Below, in pieces: positions 34,012 through 44,785 of a stretch of 64,000 bases of DNA (positions are counted from its first letter, which is position 1; every line of letters begins with the position of its first letter). This DNA comes from Aurifilum marmelostoma (lineage: Eukaryota > Ascomycota > Sordariomycetes > Diaporthales > Cryphonectriaceae). Where the stretch lies: contig JAMXSV010000003.1 of the NCBI GenBank assembly GCA_027559495.1, forward strand, positions 2,170,001 to 2,234,000, in the 5' to 3' direction. The notes beneath the pieces were generated by a model, which was not told the DNA's origin, ran no database searches, and saw only the letters and a program-made list of their open reading frames with translations. Position numbers and translations under genes: made by a program.

Positions 34012-35989
34012 ACTTGAGGCTGACAAATGGCGATATCATGAGTGAACAGAGAGGGAAAGCACCGGAGGGGTGGTTCAGCATTCAACTGGGAGGAACGATG
34101 AGGGGTAGAAGTTGATTCCAAGCTCCTTGGGAAGGAGCAGATGGGCGTGAGTAGATCTGGAATCATATAAGTCGCACTTGCCGCATTATCGTTGATTCCG
34201 TGCCGTTGCACGCAGCTTGATGATACCATCCCAGGCTGCCGGCTGGATCCGGCTAGATCCGGCTCCGATCTAGGGTATCGACTTCCCAGCAGAGATGACG
34301 ATGACTCAGCAGCATACACACGCCAGACACGCTTAACACGGCAGCGCTAATGCCAGGGCAGCAGCCATTCCCATAGCACGTATGGTTGAAGATCAAGAAG
34401 CCCTTCCTCTCTCTTCTGCCACGCTGCCCCGAAACACACGACACACACGGAAGCACGGTGGGGGAGTTCATGCAAGATCATCTCAATGGGAGTGAGATGG
34501 AGAGAGAGAAAAACAATTGAGAAATACCTGGTAGGAACAGATAAGAAAACCAATGACCGAAGGCAGCCGCGCGGAGCGGCCCTTACAGCAGCAAGCCCAG
34601 GGACGCGTTCACACAGAGACCCCACGAGCTTAAAAGCGCCGCATCCAGTCTTGGCGATTCTCGTTACTCAACCAGTCCCACTTGGAACGAAAGCCTCCCA
34701 CTTTTCTCTCCTTCCTACGTTACATGCTACATGGCAGGAAGGAGGGCAAAAGAAATGCAGTAGGGGGCGGGGGTCAGAAGGAAGGGATCACGTTGTTCAG
34801 AGGACTCGGCGCGCTTCGGCCGGTGCGAAAGGGCCTAAAAGTTCTCGTCCGCTCTGTTTCCTTGCAAGGCAGGCGGACAGAATTTTCCATCGAGGCACAC
34901 GCCCACACACACACACACACACACACTCTGCACAGCAAAATTTCTTGCATCGGCGCCATCCGTCTCGCTCCCGCCATATGCCGTTCGCCACCCCAGCCTA
35001 GATCAGGTAGGGGTGCATCCCTCCTTTTTTAAGCTTCAGGAGGCTGTTTTCTCGAAAGAGGAAGTACATGCGGTTTTCAACGTCGAGCCTGAGCTCTGCA
35101 ACTGGACGAGCATCAATCAGATCAGGACAGAGACAGTTGCGAAATAATGATCAGAGACAAAGAAAAGAATGAAGAGAAAGAAAAAAAAAAAAAACACAGG
35201 TCAGCATGCAGACGACGAGTATGCGCGTGTCGGGTGAGCAGAACCGTTCACGATGTCGTGGTGGTCAGATGAATGTGTGTGTGCAGGAAAACCTCGTCAA
35301 GAGGCTGCACCTGATAACACCACCCAACAACGAATCTATGTCTACAATCTTTTGCAAACAACTTGATAGCTTCTCCACGATCATCACCTTGCCAAAATCC
35401 CTCATTCGCCAGCTGTGTGCTCCGCAAGGCTCAGATCGACCCGGTTCGGTCCAGGCGCGCCCCCCAGCTTTCAAATTTTGTCCCCACTAACAAGTACTCG
35501 GTTTTCTAGGACGCCGCCACCACCATACAAAGTACCATCATATACCGTCTGTCAGGAAAACCTTTAAAACTTGTCACCAGCCTGGTCCTTTCCTCACCCA
35601 ACGCTTCTCCTCTCGTCCTGCTCCTCATCAATTGTTGCTGCTGTCCTCCTGCTCTCTCGACTGTTTGCCGGCATTTTGTTTTTTTCTCCTGCAGCGAGCC
35701 AAGTCGTCTTACCATAGCAACTCATACCGTGCGACATCACCAGGCCCTTTATTTATTTATTTTTTCTTTTCTCCACTACGCAAGAATCTCATTTACGAGC
35801 TTGTATATCTTTCTTCACGGAGTGTTGAACGAGTGACTCATAAGACCATCACATCTTCTCTCTCTGTCTTCACACAATCACAACCTCAATTTCGACCTCA
35901 ATTCCTCCGGAATATCTCATCACATCTCTACCCAGCCAAATTAATTGGCCAGAGAATTGAGAGAGAAAAAAAAAAAAAAGGCATCGACC
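34012..35989. promoter_or_regulatory. Divergent promoter region of the OPT transporter and the amino-acid permease
   Basis: About 2 kb. It contains a (CA)n repeat at about 34907-34926, a poly-A tract at about 35179-35194, long CT-rich stretches at 35570-35700 and 35770-35880, and an A14 run just before the permease ATG. CT-rich DNA next to a start is usual in fungal promoters. No gene is supportable. The shared promoter could co-regulate the two nutrient transporters (inference). Confidence 0.5.
34907..34926 (+). repeat. (AC)n microsatellite
   Basis: About ten AC units in intergenic DNA. Confidence 0.85.
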
Positions 35990-37673
35990 ATGGGCAAGGA
36001 CGAGCTCGTGGCTGTTGCTGGCCGCAGCGATGCCAGCTCCGACCCGGAGAAGCAGTCCATCAAGGATGCCTCGACGCACGAGCTTGAGCGTGGCTTCTCG
36101 GCCAACCACCTGCAGTTCCTCGCCATCGGAGGAGCTGTCGGCACCGGTCTCTTCATCGGTTCGGGTTCTGCCCTGGCAACAGCTGGGCCCGTCAGCTGCT
36201 TAATATCATACCTCTTTGTCGGCACCATCCTGTACTCCGTCATGACCAGTCTGGGCGAGATGGCGACCTACCTGCCTGTTCCTGGTTCCTTTACTGCCTA
36301 CAATGCTCGGTTCATCGACCCAGGCCTGGGCTTCGCCATTGGTTGGCTGTATTGGTTCAGCTGTGAGTTTTCCACGGTCCTCCCATCAAAAGAGAAAGAG
36401 AATAGAGTAACCAGGATATTACGATATATGGAAACACCATGCTGACTTTTTGTTCGTGAAAAACCAAGGGGCCATCACATTTGCCCTCGAGCTGACAGCA
36501 GCGGGAATGATCATCCAGTACTGGAACGCCAGCATCAGCATTGGCGTGTGGATCGCCATCTTCTGGGTCATCTTCACGGCCACCAACTTCGTCCCTGTCA
36601 AGTGGTTTGGCGAGATGGAGATGTGGTTCGTCAGCATCAAGGTCGTCACCATCCTCGGCTTCATCATCTTCGCCATCTGCATCGACGCCGGAGCCAGCCA
36701 CCAGGGCTACCTCGGCTTCACCTACTGGAAGAACCCGGGCTCCTTCGCCTCGTACGACAGCAGCATGGAGCCCGCCACGGGCAAGTTCGTCGCCTTCTGG
36801 GATGTCCTGATCACGGCTGCCTTCTCGTACCAGGGCGCGGAGCTGGTCGGTGTCGGCGCAGGCGAGGCCCGCGACCCGCACAAGACGGTGCCGCGGGCCA
36901 TCCGCAACACCTTCTGGGGCATCCTCTTCCTCTTCGTCGCCACCATCTTCTTCCTGGGCCTGCTGGTCCCCTACACCAACAGCGACCTCACCAACTCGGG
37001 CTACAGCGCCGCCAGCTCGCCCCTCGTCATCGCCGCCAACCTCGCCCACGTCCCCGTGCTCCCTGACATCCTCAACGCCGTGCTGCTGACCGCCGTCCTG
37101 TCCGCCGCCAACTCAAACGCCTACTCTGGCAGCCGCATCCTCGTCGCCCTCGCCAACGAGGGCCAGGCCCCGCGCCTCCTGGCCCGCACCAACAGGTACA
37201 ACACCCCCTACGTCGCCGTCGCCGCCACCGCCGCCTTTGGCCTGCTGGGCTTCCTGAACCTGAGCAACGACGGCACCGAGGCCTTCAACTGGTTCCTCGA
37301 CATCACCGCCGTCGCAGGCTTGATCTGCTGGGGCAGCATCAACCTCTGCCACATCCGCTTCCAGCACATCCTCAAGGCCCAGGGCATCGACCGCAACACC
37401 CTGCCCTACCGCGCCCCGCTGCAGCCCTACCTGGCCTACTACGGCCTCTTCTTCATCGTCCTCATCGTCTTCACCCAGGGCTTCACCGCCTTCATCCCCT
37501 GGAGCACTGTCGACTTCTTCACCGCGTACATCAGCCTCATCCTGTTCGTCGTGCTGTATGCTGGCTACTGGGTGGTGTTCCGCCCGGGCTTTGTCAAGGT
37601 GCACGAGGTGGACCTGAACAAGGGCCAGGTGCAGCAGCACGAGAAGGAATGTGCTGAGCCTATGGTGTCATGA
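35990..37673 (+). CDS. Amino-acid permease (APC superfamily, YAT/AAP type)
   Basis: A plasma-membrane H+/amino-acid symporter. Exons are 35990-36362 and 36469-37673, giving 525 aa and about 12 membrane helices. The intron is GTGAGT with a TGCTGAC branch and an AAG acceptor; it restores WLYWFSWAITFALELTAAG. The family signature HLQFLAIGGAVGTGLFIGSG at helix 1 forms the substrate site. SYQGAELVGVGAGEARDPHK in helix 6, an ALANEGQAPRLLARTNRYNTPY loop and FNWFLDITAVAGLICWG also fit fungal general or basic amino-acid permeases. The cytosolic N-terminus is short and polar (MGKDELVAVAGRSDASS), where ubiquitin-dependent control usually acts. The exact amino-acid range cannot be told. A C5 run at 37204-37208 is in frame here without disruption. 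Confidence 0.94.
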
Positions 37674-38716
37674 GAGGAGAAGGAGGGAGAGGGAAAAGGC
37701 TATATAAACAAACAAAATGGTGTGGCAGGGGCTCAAAAGGAGGTTCAAAGCGGTCGGCGTTTTGTTGTATTTTTTGTTTGTAAAAACACAAAATTATAGG
37801 TGTAGATGATATCAGCGGGTTTTTTCCTTTAATAATGTAATGATTTGGTCACAAAGAGATGTAGGGGGTCCAACAAGGTCTTGCCTCTTTACTCGCGGTG
37901 CTGTGCAGGTGTGAATGACCACGGGAGGCCCGGTCTCCAGCTCAAAAGAAGGGGGGCTCGCAATAGAGACTGGCAAAGGTCTCTGTACTCCCCCCCCCCC
38001 CCCCAACCCTTGTTGTAGCGCCGTATTGTGAAGGTCGCATTGTTGTCAGTTGTGTGACGTGATACCATACTTCCCTGTCACACAGCACAGGCCGAGTCCG
38101 CCGCAGATGCACCTACATCCTTCCTACTACTCTACCATGAGAATTCAAGAAAACGATGAAAGAAAATGAAACAGTGTTTTCCACAAGAAATGATCTCTCA
38201 AAGGCCCTGCTCACCTTCGTGCGAAATACATCTTGAACTGTGCCAGACTTGATCCGTGAGATGGATCAACTTGTACAAACGACGCACACATATATTTTTA
38301 CATCACACGAATGGTCTAAGCTAGTAGTAACATATGCCGAAGAATTGGAACACAACATGAGACCATTTTATAGAGAACAAAGACAGAAGGGGAAAAAAAA
38401 AGGAAAAGGAGCACGACAAAAAACACAAAAACGCCAGTCCAGTTTTGTTATGAAAGGGGGTATCCAAATATCTCGTCCAAACAAAATCGTGAGTTTCCGC
38501 CGTTTACAAGGCAGGTCGGTCGATGCATAAGCTCATCCTGAGCGACAAAGAGCAAAATGAGAAGAAGGAAGAAGAGAAGGGAAAAAAGGGGAAAAAAAAA
38601 AAAAAAAAAAGGCAGATGACTAAAAAGACCTCCGTATCGCTTCTCTCTCACCTTGGGAGAGCGTCGCAGACAGTGCAATTACGTGCGCTCTGGCCGTTAA
38701 CCTCCTTGCTCGCTTG
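37674..38716. other. 3' intergenic region between the permease and the Clr5-ankyrin gene
   Basis: About 1 kb between convergent stops. It has a C15 tract at 37990-38004 and an A-rich run at about 38581-38612. No gene is seen. Confidence 0.6.
37990..38004. repeat. Poly-C tract (15 nt)
   Basis: An uninterrupted run of C in intergenic DNA. Confidence 0.95.
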
Positions 38717-41008
38717 CTAGGTGGTGATTTGTATGCGCGGCCCCGGGGCCTGGCCCCACTCGTGCCAGAGAGACGGGTCGTCCTCGGCCCCGGTCTCCTC
38801 AAACTTCTTGGCCAACATGCCCCTGACAGCCTCCAGCCGTCCATACGACGGGAGATCTCTAGACGACTGCGCGATGCGCGTGTCGAGGATGCCCATGATG
38901 CCGTGTCCCTTGATGTCACGCGCGTGGATGTTGGCGCCCTTGTCCAGCAGCTTACTCACGACGTGCTTGTTACCATAGCGGGCGGCCATGAGCAGAGCCG
39001 TCTCTCCGCGGCGGTTGCGCGCCTCGATGTTTGCGCCGCGGTCCAGTAGGCAGTCAATGATCCTGCCAATGTGATGGCCCTGTTTGTCCTGGTCGTCGGA
39101 GAGCGTGATGGCAAAGGCCATGAGAACCGTGAGGCCTTGTTTGTCGTAGTGGTTCACATCCGGCACGGGCCCGGCAGGCACCGGCGTCAGCAGGCCCTCG
39201 AGAAGATCTGCTCTGCGTTCGATGGCCTGTGGCTTATCAGAGGCGTCCTTGCCACGCTTGCGCTTGGTACCGCCGCCAAATGCCTGATCTGCGACCGGGC
39301 TCGCCGGCGTGCTGGCCGGCGGGGTGTCAAACCTCATCTCGGCCAGGCAGTGCAGGCCATTACGGCCGTCTTGATCCTCGAAACCGGGGTCCTTGTAGGC
39401 CTCCATGACGACATTGAGAAGCTTCTGGTCCTTGGTGGCGAACTCGTCGGCATCATCCTCCTCGGCAAGAGGAGAGAGCGGCGTCGTGAGTGCGTGCCGT
39501 GGGGCAGCGAAAGAGTGATCAGCAACAGAGCGGGTGGGGGGGATGACGCCAAAGGCATCCCTCGGTATGGTTCCTCGGGAATAATGGGTTGCAACGGCGG
39601 CAAAATCCTGGACATTATCGGTGAAGCGACCGAGCTGGTGGAAGAAGGTCCGTCCGTAGACATCCCGGATGAAGACAGCGCTGAAGGCGGTTTCCCAGAG
39701 CAGATTCAGGACGCGATGGAAAGGAAGAGTGTTATCATCGGCCCGTACAAACCACGCAGCGCTAAGCACATGGAGGAAGGTCTGGCCAGCCTGGTTGACT
39801 GCCAGTGGGTCTGCCTGGCCCGTCCCGAGGAGATGAAGGGTGGCGTCGATGCCCTTCTGGCTCTCCAGGGCCGCAAAGAGGTGCAGTGGTGTGTTTCCAA
39901 AATTGTCCACACGGTGGGCGACCTGGCCAGTCTCCATCATGCCAGCTGCCAGATCGCAGCAGTCCTCGCCACTCGTCATATAGAAAGTCTCGTGGTCCGA
40001 GACCTCGTCGGCAATGGTGCACCAGCAGACACACATACTCCCCCGTAGCTGAGTCGCAAAGTGCCTCTCGATCTGGCACGCGTGCACGTATCTCCGAGCC
40101 ACGAGGAAGTCTCCCGGCACGGCCAATCCCGGGTGAGGAACGGGGCTTGGGTGTCCACGGCGGGAGGAAGCTATGTCGGAGGGGGGTGCGGTGTGGCGAA
40201 GGCATAGGCTGCTCCTCGGAGCCGCCGATGGTGAGCCTCTTCATCAGGACGGTGACCTGTTTGGCAAAGTTGGTCGTAACAGCGAGGCGGTCCCTCATGC
40301 TCCTGACGCTGTCCGTGCTCATCTCGGTGGATGACGAAAAGACGCTGTCGTTCCTCGATGGGGGACTGAACGGGCCCTGGAATGGGTTTGCATGAACATC
40401 GGGTGAGAAGGAGGAATGCATAGGACCTATAGGGGACTGGGAGGCGAGGGTACTGGGCGAGGCCAGCTCGGAGCCCATGCTGTAGATGCTGTCCTGTTGT
40501 GGGCTTTGCATGAAGCCGCTGTCGTTGAGTACGCTGGTGTTCAAGTACGCCGGCGTGTTGGCCTCCTCCATCTTCAAATCCGCCTGGAGCCCCGATGGCT
40601 CCCCAAACTCTTCTTGGTCCGTCGGCGAGCCGCTATTCCGCCCTTTGCGACTGCGTTTGTGGACAAGCTTGAATCGGCTGTTCATCTCAGCACGGTTAGC
40701 AGGCCTTAGCGATCGAGGATCCTGGCCGAACATCTTGTGCATGGTCTTTTGCGCCGAGTTTTTCCTGAGACCCATTATCAGCCATTGTCTGTTGCACGAC
40801 AGAGATGGAGTGGCATGGACAAAAGAGAGCAGAGGTCGTACTTGACGTTGTCATCCGGGAAGACGGCCTTGATGATCTTCTCGACCGGAAGCGTGGTGTA
40901 GACATAAAGCCTCGCCAACTTCCTGGACTTGGAATCAGTCCATTGTGGTGGCCGACCGATTCTCGCTCCGCCGTTACCAGCACCAGGGGACGAGTTTTGT
41001 GTAGCCAT
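38717..41008 (-). CDS. Clr5-like N-terminal domain / ankyrin-repeat protein, with a one-base frame disruption
   Basis: Exons read on the minus strand are 41008..40842 and 40764..38717. The intron is GTACGA..TCAG and restores FPDDNVKKNSAQKTMHKMFG. Residues about 20-95 resemble the Clr5 domain found at the N-terminus of many ankyrin proteins of filamentous fungi (RKLARLYVYTTLPVEKIIKA, DPRSLRPANRAEMNSR). A basic patch (KRSRKGR) could be a nuclear signal. A Ser/Pro-rich linker follows, then ankyrin repeats: DNFGNTPLHLFAAL, DQDGRNGLHCLAEM, DKQGLTVLMAFA, NRRGETALLMAARYGNKHVV and DIKGHGIMGIL. At the C6 run (40186..40181) the frame must shift by +1, after residue 250, to join the Clr5 and ankyrin halves. 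Skipping one C gives 737 aa. The role (transcription or signalling) is unknown. Confidence 0.8.
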
Positions 41009-41894
41009 GGCGAGGCTTTGTGCTGAGTGTCGTGTGTGTGGCAGGTGAGGTGAGCTGAGGAGGTGCCCAATAGCCGCACAAGAAGGATCTCTGGCGTTCT
41101 TATCAACTCTGGAGACTGGGTCGGAACGTGGACGCGCGAACGGCCTCACTTATTCTTCTGGACGGGTCGGGAGTCTTGTCCTGGGCCTATAATGATGACC
41201 ACAAAAAAGATGGTGTGAGGAGACAAGAGAAGGTCCATGACTTTGAGACCCGGAGGCGCAGTGTATTTTATTCCATTGAAAGGGCCTTACAGAGACGAGG
41301 CTCTGTCGACCAGGGTTGGGAGGGGCAGGTGGGCTCCCCCATGCGCAGTACTGTTCTGTTGTACTGTGATGATCCTCCTGTTGACTGTGGGTGAGAGCGC
41401 CAGGGCTGTAATGGTGGTACTGGTGGTGGGGCGCCCTCGGAGCTGAGCATGTCGCTTGCTGCTGCGGGTCCCCTCACCCCTCCCCATGGATCACTAGCCA
41501 GTGGTGATGGAGGGTTGGAGGGCGCGAACACTGCACCTGGAGCCATGTCCTCCCGCATCTAGAAGGCTTGATTCCGCCGGTCCAGAGGCTGGCGCTACAA
41601 GCTGAACGCCCAAGACGCCGCAGCTCGGAATATTATCTGGTTCCAAGGGCACAATACCACGCCCCGTCACGAAACCCCGCGTACATGTCTTGACTGCTTT
41701 GTTTTCAAGACTTCGGCTGAGCCGCATGTCTCAAATCAGATTTAAATCCGTGGACATTAATCTCAACGAGGACATGCCCGTCATTCCTTTCTTGGCGCGA
41801 CGGGAGGAGCTTCATGTGAGGGCGGCGTGCTGACGATGCGCAAGGCCCTGAAGTCTCCTTGCACGTCTCGTATGTTACTCCGGTCCTAGAGCTC

Positions 41895-41908
41895 GGGGGG
41901 GGGGGGGG
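41895..41908. repeat. Poly-G tract (14 nt)
   Basis: An uninterrupted run of G in intergenic DNA. Confidence 0.95.
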
Positions 41909-42030
41909 TTGGGGTTGGACCTGCGATCGGTTCATAGAAAGTGGAATAAAGGTCGATAGTCGCCCACTGTTTCAAGTGCTAACCAACACACGAGGTCTCT
42001 TGATGGGCCGCTTGCACGAGTCGTTATTTT

Positions 42031-42031
<1 letters not shown>

Positions 42032-42087
<56 letters not shown>
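42032..42087 (+). repeat. (GT)28 microsatellite
   Basis: 56 nt of perfect GT repeat, the longest simple repeat in the window. It is likely polymorphic. Confidence 0.97.
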
Positions 42088-42088
<1 letters not shown>

Positions 42089-42379
42089 TACTGCGACTAG
42101 ACGGGGCAGTGCCGCGAGAAAAGAACGATACACTGCGGCTGGGGAACCAGCACACAGAATCGGATGCGACGCTGTGACGATGTGCCCGTACAGGGTGATA
42201 GGTAGTGTAAAAAAGGACTAGGCATGCAGCATGCATGCTGGGCAGTCTGCAAGCCATTCCTGCGGGATGGCGCCCTCGAGTGCCCGCAAGTGGGGTACCG
42301 TAGATTGATACAGGCATTATGCCCCCTCGTCAGCAGTAGAGAGGATCATTAGCCTTGTGCTTTTCCATGGTGACAACGT

Positions 42380-42390
42380 CCCCCCCCCCC
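42380..42390. repeat. Poly-C tract (11 nt)
   Basis: An uninterrupted run of C in intergenic DNA. Confidence 0.95.
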
Positions 42391-43263
42391 TCCCGTGGTC
42401 GAATCCGAGTTGAGAACCATCTCTCCTGAACCTTCAGAAGCTTGTCTTGTCTCGAAAGCCTATGAGGAGACACACCACTTGCATTTCCAGGCCTCCAGTT
42501 CATCGGATCGGTTTCCGTCCCAACCATCCAAGCTGCACCTTGGCTGTGGTTCTGGGCCGAAGAGTAATGGTGTGCTTGTTGGCAGACGTGAGGCGCAGCA
42601 GCCGGGTCAGGCTTACTATAGCGTGCAGTACTACAGCAGTGAACAGGCAGCACCATCTAATGATATGGTCGATTGACAGGGATCCCAGAGTGGTAGAATA
42701 AAGGCTGTGAGGGTGTTTTATTATGCAAGACTGATATCAGAGAAAAGAAAGAAGCTGCCGGAGTGGTGACTGAATCGACAAAGACGGTGTAGTGGGTGGG
42801 AGGTGCGCTCTGGTAGGAGAGGCAGCCTGGCGCACCTGCTGTACGGCAGAAGAAACAATGGTGGGAGAGATAGTGGGAGATAGCAATACTGTAGTACCCT
42901 CGTTAGAAGTAGTTGCGTCATTGCCTGCTTGCACAAGAGATCGATAGACAGAAAGTGCGTGCATCACACAAGGCAGGCACACTCCAGCCCTTGTACGCAT
43001 GATATCATCGCCTGTCTATCATTTCGATATCACATTTGGGGAATTGGTATGTATTGGGACGTCTCTCTTTCTCTGCTCTGCCCTGCCGTTCATCTCAAAG
43101 CCTCTTCCAACACTCAGTGCCACACTTTCTCCCGACCAGCCTCAAACCATCACGAAGAAGGGACGGGGTCTTTCACATAAACGTTCCCATAATAATAAAT
43201 ACACTTTTCACTCCAACCCAACCCCAGAAAGACTCACCTTACCCACAGGCATTCAATCGAGTC

Positions 43264-43712
43264 ATGTACCGCCTTGCAGTCAGCCTGTCCCGCCGGGGGG
43301 CCCTCACGTCCAACCACCTATTCCCCCACCCATACGCATAGGCACAATCACAGGCGCAGCAGCAGCAGTCCTGGCCCCAAGATCTTTTTCCGGCAGCGCC
43401 GCCTACGCCACCTCCGCGCCGGACGAGAAGGACGCCGCGGAGAGCGCCTCGACCATCGACGAAGACATCTCTGCCAAGGGTCGCACCGGGGGTGGCAAGC
43501 CGCTGCCGAGCTCCGAGAACCCCCCACCGCAGCCCAAGATCACCAACGCCAGCGTGCCTGGCACGGGCAAGGACAAGCTCACCAAGGAGCAGCAGGAGGA
43601 GGTTGACAGGCATAATGCCGATTTTGAAAAGAAGCATGATCGTGCGTCCAGCGCGGCGGATGACAAGGTTGACAAGAAGTTCTGGGCTGGCGTGGGCGGG
43701 TCACGTCAATAG
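43264..43712 (+). CDS. Small mitochondrial-type hypothetical protein, with a frame disruption
   Basis: An N-terminal frame from ATG 43264 reads MYRLAVSLSRRGALTS, an ideal mitochondrial presequence, but stops at 43341. A second frame continues ITGAAAAVLAPRSFSGSAAY and then a conserved-looking polar body (EDISAKGRTGGGKPLPSS, KLTKEQQEEVDRHNADFEKK, DDKVDKKFWAGVGG) to the stop at 43712. Joining them needs a net -1 change. The simplest is one missing C at C5 43323-43327; one extra base in each of G6 43295-43300 and that C5 would also work. No intron with matching phase was found. The product, about 149 aa, resembles small mitochondrial proteins of unknown function in Sordariomycetes. Neither name nor role can be given. 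It precedes SDA1 on the same strand. Confidence 0.6.
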
Positions 43713-44785
43713 AGGGGGGAGGGCAGTGAGCGAATGAGCAAGGGCTGGACATTCAATAGACATTTCTACAATTCAAGAGGCTCACTTCTTTCTACAGATT
43801 ATCATCTGCTATGGTTGAACTCACTGTTGGACACATCGGATCGGCTGTTGAGACACAGGGAAATCGTTTTGAGTGTCTGTTTCTGGTATGACAACGGCCA
43901 ACAAGAGCATAGTGGATTGATGGCATGGCAATGAGCAAAGCATACATCATAAGTAGTACTTGGTGACCGCAATTGGAGGGCTGATCAATTCCCCACCAGC
44001 GACTGACACACACGAATTGGAGACGCGGTCTAGACGCCGGGACGATCCAACTGCGCCTCAGAACAAAAAGACTGCTCCACGGTCATGCAGCAGAATCCGG
44101 GCCTTTCATCCCGTATGATCACAGACTGTCTACACACCGTGATGCCATGTGTGCGTGCTGTGCCTTGGCTCAATGCGTCTCCGCCCCCCGAGTTTCGGTG
44201 TTGGTTGCATCTGGACGCCACAGATCCTCCAGCAGCTTGTTGGCGACCCGCCTGCCTGAGTACCGACAATTCGATAGTCTAGGGCGGCTTGTGGCGGGTA
44301 ATAGTACTACTATAGGCACTGACTGGGTGCTATTACTATTAGGTCTCTCATTCATTCTGCTTCAGTCTAAGTCCGCGCCTGCAGACCAAGAAAAATAATA
44401 TCCAAAAAAAAAAAAAAAAAAAAAGTATGAAAGGATTGTCTGGATCGAGGACTTCTTGTGATCCCAAAGTTCTCATCTTGCGATCAAATGCGAGGCTCTG
44501 AAAGCGTGCGTCTAGAGCATGCAAGGAACAGCAATACTGACCACTGGAAGTACTTCTCAGTACGTACCCACTGTACTGTACAGGCGGCCAGGGCGTAGAT
44601 AGTGGTATCTGTGCTGACTAAGTATCTACCCAAGAATACAAACCCTTTATCGATAACGAAAAAGTTACGATAAACCCTCCTAAACAAGGGCCATTTTCTC
44701 TTGGGAGATTTTTCCCCCATCTACATCGAACTTGCCAGGGACCATCCGTCGAGAGACCCTTTCCTCTATTTGTTGGTTGGCAAAG
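43713..44785. other. Intergenic region upstream of SDA1
   Basis: About 1.07 kb with an A20-type run at about 44405-44424. No gene is supportable. Confidence 0.6.

Larger units (their letters stand above)
41009..43263. other. Intergenic region between the Clr5-ankyrin gene and the small mitochondrial protein
   Basis: About 2.25 kb holding divergent promoters. It contains a G14 tract at 41895-41908, a perfect (GT)28 at 42032-42087 and a C11 tract at 42380-42390. No gene is supportable. Confidence 0.6.

Noticed and set aside
43274..43606. Third-frame reading of the small mitochondrial gene (His/Arg/Ser-rich)
   Set aside because: Its composition is unlike a protein and it does not lead into the conserved-looking C-terminal frame.
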